Shown here: in pieces, positions 35,902 to 47,722 of the stretch
Numbering within the stretch: the stretch's first letter is position 1
Layout of the letters: each line of letters opens with the position of its first letter
Source: Chenopodium formosanum
Taxonomy: Eukaryota; Streptophyta; Magnoliopsida; Caryophyllales; Amaranthaceae
Reading direction: 5' to 3'
Assembly (NCBI GenBank): GCA_024500155.1
Contig: CM044876.1
Span: 14,942,001 to 15,006,000 of the forward strand
DNA length: 64,000 bases
Program-made: the position numbers and the translations under genes
Notes under the pieces: generated by a model
Databases searched by the model: none
What the model was told of the DNA's origin: nothing
The model's input: only the letters and a program-made list of their open reading frames with translations

Positions 35902-36407
35902 AAAAATGAATCGCTTTACTGTAGTAATACAAATTCTTAAGCTAATACCCTAAAAGGAAATACATTTAATACTTATGGCTATATATATCATTACCCATAA
36001 AATTATGGACAGATACAAAAGATTGACATTTAAATTGAACTAACCTTAAAAAATGTGGGATATAAAGCTTGGATTATTGTGGAATAATCAAAATGTTAGA
36101 TTATTAGAAATAAATTGGGAAAAAAATTAGATTACTTAAATCAAATTTTCATCCATATCATGTACCTATTCAAAGCTGTATTGTGTAGTTTGTTTCAAAA
36201 AAAAAAAAAAGTATTCTGTAGTTGTGTAAGGAGTTCCATAAAGGTTTCATAGAATATCATTCTTGATATTGGGTTTCAAATTTTCAATGCCTAGTATATA
36301 TTAAATTAAAAAAAAAAAAACCGAATATGATTTATTGCTGTTAATTCTTTTTATGGGACTATTATATTATATTACTAAGCTAGATTTTAACTCGTGTGAT
36401 GCATATG
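35902..36407. other. AT-rich DNA between elements
   Basis: Nothing recognisable; A-tracts and short repeats only. Confidence 0.4.
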
Positions 36408-38634
36408 TGTAGACAACTGATCGTTTCTCTCCAAAAACCAAACCTAGTGATGAGTACCTTTCACGTTTTGATTGACGAGCTCGGTAAAGAGTTGAAGAGT
36501 CTCGCAAAATTTCCTTAAGCCTTGACCATATTTCTAACCTTACCCAAAGTGTTCTTCATTTTGTGTCTTTTAACCCAAAATCAATCATTTTATGTCCTTA
36601 GAAAATCATTCATTTCGTGCCTAAAGTATATAAAAAAATTATTTTGGCCCATGCATGTTCCCGGTCCAATTATAGTTTGGTTGGACAGGATTTGAAAAAG
36701 CTTTCCAATCATATATTATAAAGTGAAATTCGACTTAAAATGAAACCGAGCCCAACCGAGTCTAGATCCACTTTAGTAAGACCCAATGATTTTTATGCAG
36801 TCCAATTATTATATTTAGGCCCTAAATGATCATACTCCTAATCCTAAACTAGTTAAGAACTTTTAAAATCCTGTAGAACGTTTTATTTTATCCTTAACGA
36901 AAAGATTAAGATAAAAAAGTTTGAGATTGAATAAAACCTCTCATATGATAATCCTGATCCTATTCGAATTTAAAGACAAGGTTCGGATATATTTTGCAAA
37001 CATAATTTTATTAGAAATAAAATTTCGTACAAATAAGATTATTTTATGAGTCATCGCGCAACGAGAGGATCATCGCACAACGACAATCTTGTCACGGCGC
37101 GACAGAAGTCAACACCGCGCAACAATTTGTCACGTCGCGTCAAACAAGTTCTAATTGTTTCGGTTCTCTTTTTTCCTTATAAATAGAGGTCATTTTTCCT
37201 CGTTTTGAAATAAGCTACAACCTAGCCACACCCATTATCAAACAAGCTACAATCATCAAGAATCCTTAATTAGCTCCAATCATCATCAACAATCCTTATC
37301 AATCACCTATCATCAATTATTATTCTTAAACACCACCCATGTTCTAAGCCTTAGCCTAACACATCTTTGATACACCCCAAATCATCCACAATACTTCCTT
37401 TGCAAGATTCGATTACTTTAAACCATACTCGACATTGCCTTTGACCTCAACGTAAAAGGTTGATAGTTCTGAGGGTTTGGTCCCATCTGTATATTTCAAT
37501 TCTTAATTAATTTGGTTTATTATTTAATTTATTAAGTTTTCTTTTTTGAAGTTTACTGACGTGTGCATTGTTCTAATAGCAAGGAGGTCGAGGCATTAGA
37601 GTAAGTAATTTAATTACTAAATTATTCTTTTGATTTTAGAGTAGAAATCATATTTAGGATGTTATTATGATTTATGGTATCATGTTGAGGATGTTACTTT
37701 GAAATCTAGTATCATGTTTAGGATAACGCTTTGATTTTGCTATTAGTGACATGCTAGGATTTATTATTAATTTATTTAGTATCATGCCTAAGATCTTACT
37801 ACTAACGATATTTTAATGATGATAATTGTTATATTGATCATATGTTGCTTGATTAATTATGATTCAGGTTTAAAGAAAATTTGTACTTGAAATCACGTCT
37901 AATAAGATAATTAATAATCTAATTTAGGTTCAATATGATTTTAATTTAAGTGATCACAAACATTAGATTTATTTTTGCAATGATAATCAACAACGTAGAT
38001 TAAACAGGTTTAGGATTAATTTGATGTGTGTATGTTGATTGAAAAGCGTGCATGAATATCATTAGAATTAAGTAGAGGCATATTTAGGGCGGGTTTGACC
38101 TCTTTGAGGTTGAGTTCGTACCATCATCTTCGAACAACCATTCATGGTTTCGAACCACTATGGAGTTAGGCCCTGTTTGATTCACCTTAATTTTGCTGAA
38201 CTGAAATTATTTTTACTGAACTGAACTTATTTTTACTGAACTGAACTTAATTTTACTGAACTGAAATTATTTTTACTGAAATTAAATTATTTTTACTGTA
38301 TTGAAATTATTTTTACTGATTTTCTGTTATAATTCTTCTTTAAGAAAACTGAATGTAACTGAACTGAACTTATTTTTAATGAACATAAATTATTTTTACT
38401 GAACTGAAATTATTTTTACTTAATATTATTTTTTTAAGGTGAAAAGAACAGGGCCTTAGCATTCTCTGTGATTTGTGAACCGGGTGTAACCTTCATAATC
38501 ATGAACAGTTTACAAGTTCCTAAAACTTGTTGGCGACACTTTTTCTCTAGCTTCTTTTCTTAAGAGCGCCGCCATGCTTAATTACATGACCTACATGTAG
38601 GGCGGAAAAGTGTGAAAAATTCCCTGGAATTCTT
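36408..38634 (+). mobile_element. LTR of a large LTR-retrotransposon family, truncated element
   Basis: It begins TGTAGACAAC. A TATA box (CTTATAAATAGAGG, about 37176) is preceded at 37050-37145 by a cluster of GC-rich words (CACGGCGCGACAG, CACCGCGCAAC). It shares GAGGGTTTGG, TTTACAAG, AACTTGTTGGCGAC and other blocks with the LTRs at 38935, 54892 and 59520. After GAAAAATTCCCTGG comes TGGCGACTCCATTGGGGA (38636), a likely primer-binding site of the type I recall from Ogre/Tat elements. So this is a 5' LTR, and the rest of the element is lost at 38745. A Tourist-like MITE is nested at 38169-38455. Confidence 0.65.
38169..38455. mobile_element. Tourist-like MITE nested in an LTR
   Basis: Ends GGCCCTGTTTGATTCACCTT and, complemented, GGCCCTGTTCTTTTCACCTT are flanked by TTA on both sides. 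This fits the PIF/Harbinger type. The interior is a tandem array of TTTTTACTGAACTGAA-like units. Confidence 0.85.
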
Positions 38635-38934
38635 TGGCGACTCCATTGGGGAATCAAACCGAGAATTTATGGTTTCGCAGACCAGTGCCTTATCCACTAG
38701 GTAAGTTTCGAAAAAAAAAGTCAAAATAGGTCTCTATTAATAATGGAAAAACGGAAATGAATAATCCAACCTTTAACACTTCTACTCAAATTAATTCTAC
38801 CTTTGAGTATACTGGGAACAATCCCACCTTTAACCCTCATCTTCTTAAAACATTCCATTTACGGGTTTCTAAGTTGGTAACCAGTTTTAGGAGGTGTATG
38901 CCACGTGTTAATTTTTAATTGGTTTATTTAATAA

Positions 38935-40790
38935 TGTAGGGAATATTTCAAGTATTATGATCCCAAACTTGAACCCCACTGTGATCATACACTAAAGTAT
39001 GGTGGCGTTCCAAAGGAAAAGAAAAGAGAGCAAAAGAGTCGCCAACAAGTTTTAGGAACTTGTAAACCCAAAACGATCCAGAAGATCGTCAACTCCATAA
39101 GGTCTTGAACCAAATAGGGTTCGGGGATGAGGGTACGAATCCAATCTACAAAAGAAAGGACCCGCTCTATAAAATAGGCCACTACTTTGTTCTACTCGTA
39201 TTCATGTGCACTTTTCGACTAACATGCAAACATTAGATTAATCCTAAACCTGTTTACCTATGTTGGTTGAAGATTAATGCACAAATAAAGCTATTATTGG
39301 CGATCACTTGAGTTAAAATCACATTAGCCTAAACCAAATTATTAATTATCTTATTAAGCGTGATTTCAAATACAAATTCTCTTTAACAAGCATAAAAGGC
39401 GTGATCAAGTAATAACAATAATAAATCAAGCAACATAATAATAATAAATAATAAAGCTTAAATATAATAGCAAGATCCTAGACATGATACTAACAAGATT
39501 AATAACAAATCCTAGCATGTCACTAAGCATTAAAGATCAAAGTTTTAAACCTAACATGGTACTAACATGATATAGAAAGAATAAAAGACATCCTAAACAT
39601 GATTCTAGAAAGCAATAAATAACATCCTAACATGATACTAGAAATCAAAACAATAATGAACATGCTTTCTACATTGTGAAAGAAATAGAGAGTAAGATAA
39701 TCTACTTACTTTGAAGCCTCGTACCTCTTTCTAATAACAAAATACACAAGTTAGTAAACTTCAATGAAAATAATAAACAATAATTAAAGAATTAAATTAG
39801 AATCAAATTAAATAAAGTTTTGACTAGATTTGGACCAAACCCTCAGAAAATATTAAACCTTGCACGTCTAGGACGAAGGCAACTTTGAACTTGGCTAGAT
39901 GCTTCTAAGTCTTGTGAATGCAGAATATTGTGTTTGTAAAAGCTAGTTTAGAAAGAGAGAGAAAGAAAGCATATAATGCTCAAGAGAGAATTGGGTGAAT
40001 TGTGAATGAGAGTTGATGAATGAAAACGGAGTTTTGAGACCCTATTTATAAGGAAAATAATCCGGAAAAGTATGGAATTTGATAAGGAATAAAACTACAC
40101 GCTGTCGCCAGAAATTCACTCTGTCGCGAGGCGACAGACTTGTCGTTTGGCGACAGTCTGACTTGGACGCGCTTTTCCACGCGGAATCCGATCTTTAATC
40201 AACTTGATCTACGGAATCCGTATAGAAGATAAAAACGTGTTTTCAAAGATAATAATAATAATAGTAAAATAATAATATTATCAATAAAATAATAATATTT
40301 TATTCCAAATAAAAATCCATCTTAAAAATAAATAATTATTATATCTAATAATATTAGAATTAAAAGGAACCTTCTAGAAACTTCTAGAAAATTATAATTA
40401 ATCCTAATAATTTTAGGAATAATAATTAACATTGGGCCCTCCTCTAGATCATTGGGCCGTATGTAAATAATTAACCGGGCCCAGTTTAGTATTTTGGCCA
40501 TAACTTCCTCAATATTCATCGGAATTGGGCTTATAATATATCATTGGAAAGGTCTCTTCGAGCCCCATCCAACTACACTATTATTGGACCTTAATCATGG
40601 ACCAAACTAAACTGGTTTAGCTATTTTTAATAAATAGAGTTATTTTCGAAAACAGAGAGAAGAGAATTTTAAATAAAACTAAACCGCAACACTTGACTTT
40701 TCCACACTTTCACCTCATTCGATTACGGTTCGACGTGAAAGGCATTCATCACTAGGTTTGGTTTTGGGGAAACACAAATGGGTGTCTACA
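38935..40790 (-). mobile_element. solo LTR, 1.86 kb
   Basis: On the minus strand it runs from TGTAGACACCCATTTGTG to GAAATATTCCCTACA. It is flanked by a perfect 5-bp duplication AATAA (38930-38934 and 40791-40795) and no internal region is present. The minus-strand TATA box is near 40045-40052 (CCTTATAAATAGGG), and the hairpin cluster CTGTCGCGAGGCGACAG lies at 40121-40137 just upstream of it. It arose by recombination between the two LTRs of a full element. Confidence 0.85.
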
Positions 40791-41072
40791 AATAATAATC
40801 AATCAAAGTCTTAATCCCATAAGTGTAGGGTTTATTTAATAAAAAATAATAATAATAATTAAAAAAAAAAGAATAGCCCCCTCTCGCTTCTCTTTCCTCT
40901 CCCTGAACTAGCCTAACACACCCACCCATTCCCGTCCCTGGTCTTTGGAGCCATCCCTATCCTTTCCCCACCGAACAGTCACAACCTCATCCCCTTCGCT
41001 GGATTCTCCTCCTCTTGCTATTAAGTGATTGACTTCTCTGGCTCAAATCATTTGCACCAACCATCCAATCTA

Positions 41073-42079
41073 CTTCCTCTGTTTTTTATTACATGGCCTA
41101 CTTCATTTAGGCACAAATATCAAGGAAAAGTTGAAAAGAAAGCTAAAAGACCATATTGCCCTTACCCACTACCCTGCTCACTGACCAAACCCTCCTATTC
41201 TTCCCCGTCACTGTCACCTACCTCACCACTACAACCACCACTACAAGTCAGATCTACAACCTCCACCACAAATGCCGCAACCCTTAGCTACCACAACAAC
41301 ACCTGCTCTCCTCTACGGCGGCGACTCCCCTCCAAACTATCTTACACCACCAAATTCTACCACCACAAAAAATGTCTCGACAACAATTACCATCTAACGG
41401 CGACGAGACAGCGAGATCAACTGTCATCCCGTTAATACTACTATTCAAATATGCCATCTTCATTTTATCACCTTCTTCCATACCACTCATACCACCACTA
41501 AAATTTAATTAATGAGACGAAAGAGAAAATACCCATAATCCACAAACCATCGTCCATGGAATAAGGGTATTTTCTCTTTCCTCTTATTCCCCAAATTGTC
41601 ACAATTTTTTCATAAATTGAGAGATTAGTGGTCGAATTTGGCTATGGTGGTTTCAGATCTACAAATTGCTAGCCAAATTCAACCACCATGGCCTCGATTT
41701 TGAACTTTAATTAATCGCCTTTTACAATTTAAGGCGGTGACGGCGGTGAAGAGGGAGATAAGGATACAGTAATGATCGATGTTGTGGTGGTGTTTTAAAA
41801 ATATTGTTAGGATGGTGGATATGGGTGGTTTCCATGGATAACTTGGAGGAGGGAGGATATGGTGGTGACTGGTGAACTATAAAGAATTGGGGTTGAATGA
41901 TTGAGATGAGAGAGAAAGGGGTAAGGTAACAAAGGGTATAGGTTTTAATTATGTTGAAAATGTGAGGGTAAATAAGTAAAAGTGTAGTGTTAAATTTGCC
42001 AAAAAAAGAAACAGGTCAAGTAAAAAGAAACTTCCCAAAAAGGAATACAGGTCAAGTAATAAAGAATGAACGGAGGAAG
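41073..42079. mobile_element. long Stowaway-like element
   Basis: Left TACTTCCTCTGTTTTTTATT and right, complemented, TACTTCCTCCGTTCATTCTT share a terminal inverted repeat followed by matching TACNTGRCCT words, with TA at both borders. It is about 1 kb, long for a MITE, with a C-rich left half and a G-rich right half. Confidence 0.5.
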
Positions 42080-42497
42080 TAACATATAACGATGTGACTT
42101 CTAAAAGCAATCAAATTAAAGCTTTATGTTGATCATCTTAATCAATTTTTATTTCCATCTTATCTGACACTAACAATTTTGTAGACACTATGATTGATTT
42201 TTTTGGACAGAAGTATGAAGAAACTCATAATGCAAGTGGACATAGTGATAATTTAGTGAGAAATTATGATCGAGGTTTTTTTATACTTGATCTGCAAATT
42301 AGATGGTGGGGCCGTGGTTTACTTGGGTTTTGAGGGGATGGGACTTCGATTAAAAGGTGCGGCCCGGTTTCAAGTTTCCTGGGGAAGAGGTTCGCCGATG
42401 AAGTGGGGTGGGGGTTAGATGAGAATGGCTAGTGTTTCAGAAGGTGGGGTTTAGGGTTGAGGGGCTAGTCTGGTGGGGTTGTGGGGAAGGGAAATGG

Positions 42498-43244
42498 TGT
42501 AGGAGTTTATAGGTACTACGCAGCGGAAATAATATATATGAATCATATTCAATAGAGTACCTAATCCAAGGATCGCATGCATAACACACAAGACACATAA
42601 TCATACCTTTGAAGCGTGAATTCCACGAAGCTATTCGACAGGCAAATCAGGGAGAGAATAGAGCCCCAAGTGTTGCTCCTCTACTTAGTCCACAAGATTC
42701 GAACGAGCCGTCCACCAATACTAGATTGGTCGAGTGATTGAGGAAAACCGCGATCACCACCTTTTCGGACAACCGACCACCGCACGAACCACCACCACCA
42801 CGAGACACCACCGTGCCTAGGAGGAGGAGAGAGCCGTGAGAGAGGGAGTATGAGAGGGGTTTGGTTTCGTGTTTGCTAATTAGGGTTTGATCTAAATGAT
42901 CAGTCAATTTCCTTCAATGCAAACCTAGGCACCTAGTCTATTTATAATCTCATTATAATTAGGCTAGGGCACGAAGCCCAATAGCCTCTTAAAGCCCCAT
43001 ATGGCCGGCCACCTAGAGTGATGAGGCCCATGATGGGCCTCGTCCTCTAATGCTCGATCTAGCCCCTTTGTGTGACCTTATAGGATTCGTCCAATTGGGC
43101 TTTGGCCTATTTTACTAGTCCAAAGATCGTAAGTACCTCTAGCTATGGCAAAACGACGACCCAAATGTCTGGACTTAATTATCTCCATAATTTGATCCAA
43201 TTATATATGTAGTAATTGCACACGACGAAGACATAACTCCTTCA
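42498..43244 (-). repeat. 3' LTR of the Copia element
   Basis: Read on the minus strand it runs from TGAAGGAGTTATG to AACTCCTACA. It is 747 bp, paired with 49947-50693. Confidence 0.93.
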
Positions 43245-43258
43245 ATCTCCCACTTGTC
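43245..43258 (-). other. polypurine tract of the Copia element
   Basis: AAGTGGGAGAT directly precedes the 3' LTR on the minus strand, as expected for plus-strand priming. Confidence 0.8.
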
Positions 43259-46200
43259 TGAGACAAGGGTGCAATATTCAAATTCCTTAAGTCAATGTAT
43301 ATGTCGATTTGATAATATGATTGCATCACATGTCGAGATCATATTAATCTACAAATCGTTTCTTGAAATCTGAGTTAGAATTACAAAACCAAATGATTAT
43401 TGAGTAATGCATTTGAACGCGGCCATGACACATTTCCTAATTTAATAGGTAGACTCTATCCAATCTTGTGGCAACAAGCCTCCCACTCAACTTCTGAATT
43501 GACCGGGAAACACCCTTTATAATCTCCAGTTACAGGCAGACGTTTGAGTGTACCACAGCCATAACATCCATTGAATGAAATCAATGTTCCACTCATGTCA
43601 AAGGAATCCACTAATATATACAGAAGCTCTATACTTGAACTTCAAAGTAGGTCAATAGTTCGATCATGCATCATTCATGCATATCCAAGTGATTGACCGA
43701 GCATCACTATGCCCCTATAGCCCATGAAACTGCGCTATCCAATCAATCTTACATGCTAGTCCATTCATTGAAATCATTTATGCCCACTTTAATGATTTCG
43801 AACTAGGAACTTAAATAATATATGAATTTTGTTCATCTGTGGGGTTTCATTCAAAAGGTCATCAACCTAGTGAGCCCATCAAATCATAATTATTTTAGAC
43901 ATTTTATTTAATTTCAAACCATAATTAAATAAGAGAAATAATGATTTCTATTTTAAACATAATTCTGCAAATTGATGTATTTTCTTATGTAATATGTTTT
44001 CACAAACATACACAACTTAAATTTACATAATTTGCTTCAATCCAAGACTTTAATATGACTTTCATACCTTAGTCTAAGGAAGGGGTTTTAGTGATTTCTC
44101 ACTCATAATAAAACTTTGCAGAACGTGACCTTCCGCTGGTCAATGATCTCATAACTGAGGCGATATCTTATATTCATTTGTTTGGATTTGTGATGTGACT
44201 CTGGCTCCTTTGTTCTTGGGCAAAGGTGACCCTTTAGTCACATGACATTTTTAATCCAAACTTCCTCTAAAACTATCCGACTGTAGCTTAATACACGTAT
44301 TCTGACATTGAGCATGCAATAGTGCTTTGCTTTGAACTCTTCAAGCTCACTGTACTTCTCCATACTGACAAATTTGTGCATCTAGATCAAGATCTAGAGT
44401 GATCTTGCCTGTTTGGAAAAACTTGCATTCGTAAAACCTTTGACAACTTGTTTATCTTTAACACCATAAACTAGAAAAATTCCTTTAGTGCTTCTCAAGT
44501 ACTCAAGGATTTGTTCTTGGTAACTTTCCGTATGCTTATTCTGTATTTGCTTGAAACTTGCTACACATGCACAAGTCATATGTAACAACTTGCTTTGTAC
44601 ATTTCATGGCACATGTAATGGACCCTTTTGCGAAAGCATTAGGTACACTACCTTTACAACCCAAGTCTACTAGCTTTTAAAGGCATAGAGTTTCACTGAG
44701 TGTAAAACCATGAGGCATGGAAAAAATCCTCTCTTAGAGTCTTGCATCTTGAACTTGTCAAGAATCTTATCAACATAAGTCTCTTGATTAGGTCCAGTCA
44801 TCCTTCAAGATTCACTTTGTGGATTTTTGATTCCAATATGTACTCAACATCTCCTAAGTCTCCCATATAGAAACAATCTTTCTAACCATTGCTTGACTTA
44901 TTCAAGCATTGATATATCATTTCATATGAACTGTATGTTAACTACATACTAGACTAAGAAGACCAATTGCTCCCACTAAAATTCTTGTCTCTACAAGATT
45001 CCTTTTCATTCTTCCAAGGTAATCAAACTGTTTGATTTCCTAATGAATATTTCAACTCCTTAATGCTTACTTCAATCCATAAATGAATTTCTGAAGTTTG
45101 CAAAGCTTTCTAGGAATTTCTGGAATTCAAAAAACTTAGGTTGTATCATATACATCCCATCCATCAAGAACATTTCATGAAGGTGATTTTGATTTCCAAA
45201 AGTAGAAATAATCCGAATAGGCTTACATAACTAATAGGTTTGACCCCATTTGCAAGACTATCATGGGCTAGCACATCTTTACAGACATGGAGTCCATTCT
45301 AGATTTCTTGGCTTTAAGCCACTTCCTGAGTTAGCACTTGTCCAAAGCTTGCTTGTAGGTATGGATTCCAACCATTCCAATAGGAAAATTTTAGAATCCA
45401 CCTTTTACTAGAATTCCAACAAACTGTTTGTTTTAATCCTAAGTAACCTACGATAGGTATGAGCGACAATAGAATTATTCTCTTCAACTCTTTGAAGCCT
45501 TTCATTCTAGTAGGACGATAGAAGTCTCGCTACTTGAATTAGCTTGCTTCGACACATGTTTTATCAAATTAGCTGATTTCATGCGCATTCGTCTCTAATG
45601 TAGTGTTATCTAGATCCCTTTGTTGCTCGTCTCGAATCTTATCGAGATCTAACTTGACTCCCACTTGGCTTTGTAGGAAGACATTTCTTTCTGTAAAGAC
45701 ACTATCGCGAGCAACAAACATTTTGTATTTACGCAATTATAGGAATAATACCTCTGATTTAGGGTTTATTATGTCATCTTTGTAAACATTTTACATAGAT
45801 TTCATACTCCCTCAATCCTGTTTAGAAAAGATTACTTTGGAACATTTCCATCCTTTCTACTGCTTTGGTGAAGTTTCTGTTTAGTATATTTGCAATTGTT
45901 GTTATTCTAATGCATATCCTCAAAACGATATTTGTAAATCATTAAATCTTGGATCGAACCATGGCAAGCAAAGTTTGATTCCTACTTTATACATACATTT
46001 TAATTGTAATGTTCCTGGATTGTGGACTAATTCAACAATTCCTTTAGATGATCATTTGTTTTGAGTTAAATATTTATTACAACAATCATATTGTGGTGCT
46101 AAATTGTTTATCTCAAACTTGATTTTACATTTCATTTTGGAATTTTGAACATTTCAATGATTCCAACTTTTATTTCATTAAGTAATTATCGACATATTTA

Positions 46201-46846
46201 CTTAAATCGTTAATAAAATCAATGAAAAAGTTAAATCTCTTGCTAATTTTGAATTTATGGTACACTCACATCATATGTTTGTGTTCCAAAAGGTCATTTT
46301 AGCTCTTTCACCCATTCAACTAAAAGGTATCTTGGTCATTATACCTTATCAAGCATGACTTCTAATTCTTAAGTGACTCATAATCATATAAGAGTAAGAG
46401 TCCATCCATAACTTTGGATGTGCAAATGGTTTATTTGACCTAACCTTAATTTATTATAAGTAAGTTTACTTTGAATCATCTAATTTTACTTTTGTGATCT
46501 ACTTATATCAATGTCATAAATAAAATCAACTCACATCTAGCAAAATGAAAACAATTTATTACCTTGGTCATGGATCAACATTTGTCCAAGCCAAGTAAAA
46601 CCAAATTAGTATTCAAAATAAGAAAACCGAAATATTGTCTCACCAAAAAATTGGAAATAGTTCTAAATGTCATGATAAACTAATCAGAAAATAAAACTAT
46701 GAAGCTATCTCTGGCCACTTAAATACTCCCAGTGCACCTTCAAGCTCCATCTCCATGCTAGCTTCACTTGTTTGCAGTTCCTGCGCAACATCATAATGTT
46801 AAGCTCTGCAACTTGGTATCACATACCTTAGTGAAAGTTAAAATGC
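43259..46846 (-). pseudogene. decayed Copia pol (integrase-RT-RNase H region)
   Basis: No long frame survives, but pieces are legible in the expected order on the minus strand. Around 44900-44690 are RT C-terminal pieces: a YMGDLGDVEYILES-like segment reached by a frame change, then TYVDKILDKFKMQDSKRGFF. At 44520-44420 is an RNase H-proximal segment, ILEYLRSTKGIFLVYGVKD then VVKGFTNASF. Many stops and frameshifts separate them. The length from gag to 3' LTR (3.6 kb) is near that of a normal pol, so decay is mainly by small changes rather than one deletion. Integrase motifs are not clear to me. Confidence 0.75.
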
Positions 46847-47722
46847 TCATAACATAATACCTGAGGTTGATGCTCCATTTTTCTTCTTGAGGAAATCAAG
46901 GTATTTCTGGCAATTGCGTTTCCAATGTCCCTTCTTCTTGCAGTAAAAGCATTCACTCTCACTTGCAGCTTTGGGCTTTGGATTAGCCTTAGGCTTTTCA
47001 GGAGCCTTGGCAACTTGCTTGCCCTTGCTCTTGGCACTAGTCTTTTGCCCCTTCTTCTTGAACCCCTTTCCCTTTTGAATCATAAGAACTTCTTTCTTAG
47101 GTTCCTTGGGGATTTGTTTCTCAGCACTAACCAGCATTGCATGCAATTGATTCATAGTCTTTGCATTCGTAGTCATGTTAAAGTTCATGATAAACTGGTT
47201 GAAACTTTCTGGAAGTGAGTGGAGAATGATGTGCGTTGCCAAATCATCACTGATTGGGTACCCCAATTTCTCCATACTTTGAATTAGGCCGATCATTTTG
47301 AAAACATGATCATGAACTGTGGCACCCTTCTCTATCCTACAATCCAGTATCTCACGATGAAGCTCATACCTTTCAACTCTAGCTTGTTTCTTAAACAAAG
47401 CTTTGAGCTCTTCCATGATTGAGTAGGCATCCTGGTCTTCAAAACGCTTTTGAAGACTAGGTTCCATGGTAGCAATCATTAAGCAAGTGATAGGCATAGC
47501 TCTATCATGAGCTTCCTTGTGCTTCTTGATATCTGCCGCAGTTGGATTTTCTGGCAGAGGTCCTGGTAATGGGGTATCAATGACATCCTCTTTACCTTCA
47601 GATTTCAGAACAAGCCTTAGCATTCTTTCCCAGTTGGAAAAGTTTTCCCCTGTCAACCTATCCTTCTCAAGGAATTGTCGCAAATTGTAAACGTTGTTGT
47701 CATTGTTATTACGGCTACCCAT
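46847..47722 (-). CDS. Copia gag (nucleocapsid) protein
   Basis: An intact frame of 291 residues runs from ATG at 47722. The first ~200 residues are a Copia gag/UBN2-like helical region: FLEKDRLTGENFSNWERMLR near the start, then LKALFKKQARVERYELHREI and ILHSLPESFNQFIMNFNM. A Lys-rich stretch (residues 215-255) precedes a CCHC zinc knuckle, CFYCKKKGHWKRNC (about residues 259-272). Gag forms the virus-like particle and packages the RNA. A stop ends it without reading into pol, so gag is encoded separately or the fusion has been lost. Its openness contrasts with the ruined pol next to it, which suggests a non-autonomous element that relied on enzymes supplied by relatives. Confidence 0.9.
   Translation of the reverse strand: MGSRNNNDNNVYNLRQFLEKDRLTGENFSNWERMLRLVLKSEGKEDVIDTPLPGPLPENPTAADIKKHKEAHDRAMPITCLMIATMEPSLQKRFEDQDAYSIMEELKALFKKQARVERYELHREILDCRIEKGATVHDHVFKMIGLIQSMEKLGYPISDDLATHIILHSLPESFNQFIMNFNMTTNAKTMNQLHAMLVSAEKQIPKEPKKEVLMIQKGKGFKKKGQKTSAKSKGKQVAKAPEKPKANPKPKAASESECFYCKKKGHWKRNCQKYLDFLKKKNGASTSGIML

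Noticed and set aside
41025..41435. 136-residue frame rich in Ser, Thr and Pro
   Set aside because: It lies in the C-rich half of the split TIR element, overlapping a Stowaway-like border; composition artefact.
42647..42907. 86-residue open frame in the Copia LTR, also partly open in the other LTR
   Set aside because: It lies in the transcribed leader part of both LTRs and is cut by a stop in one copy; no sign of selection.
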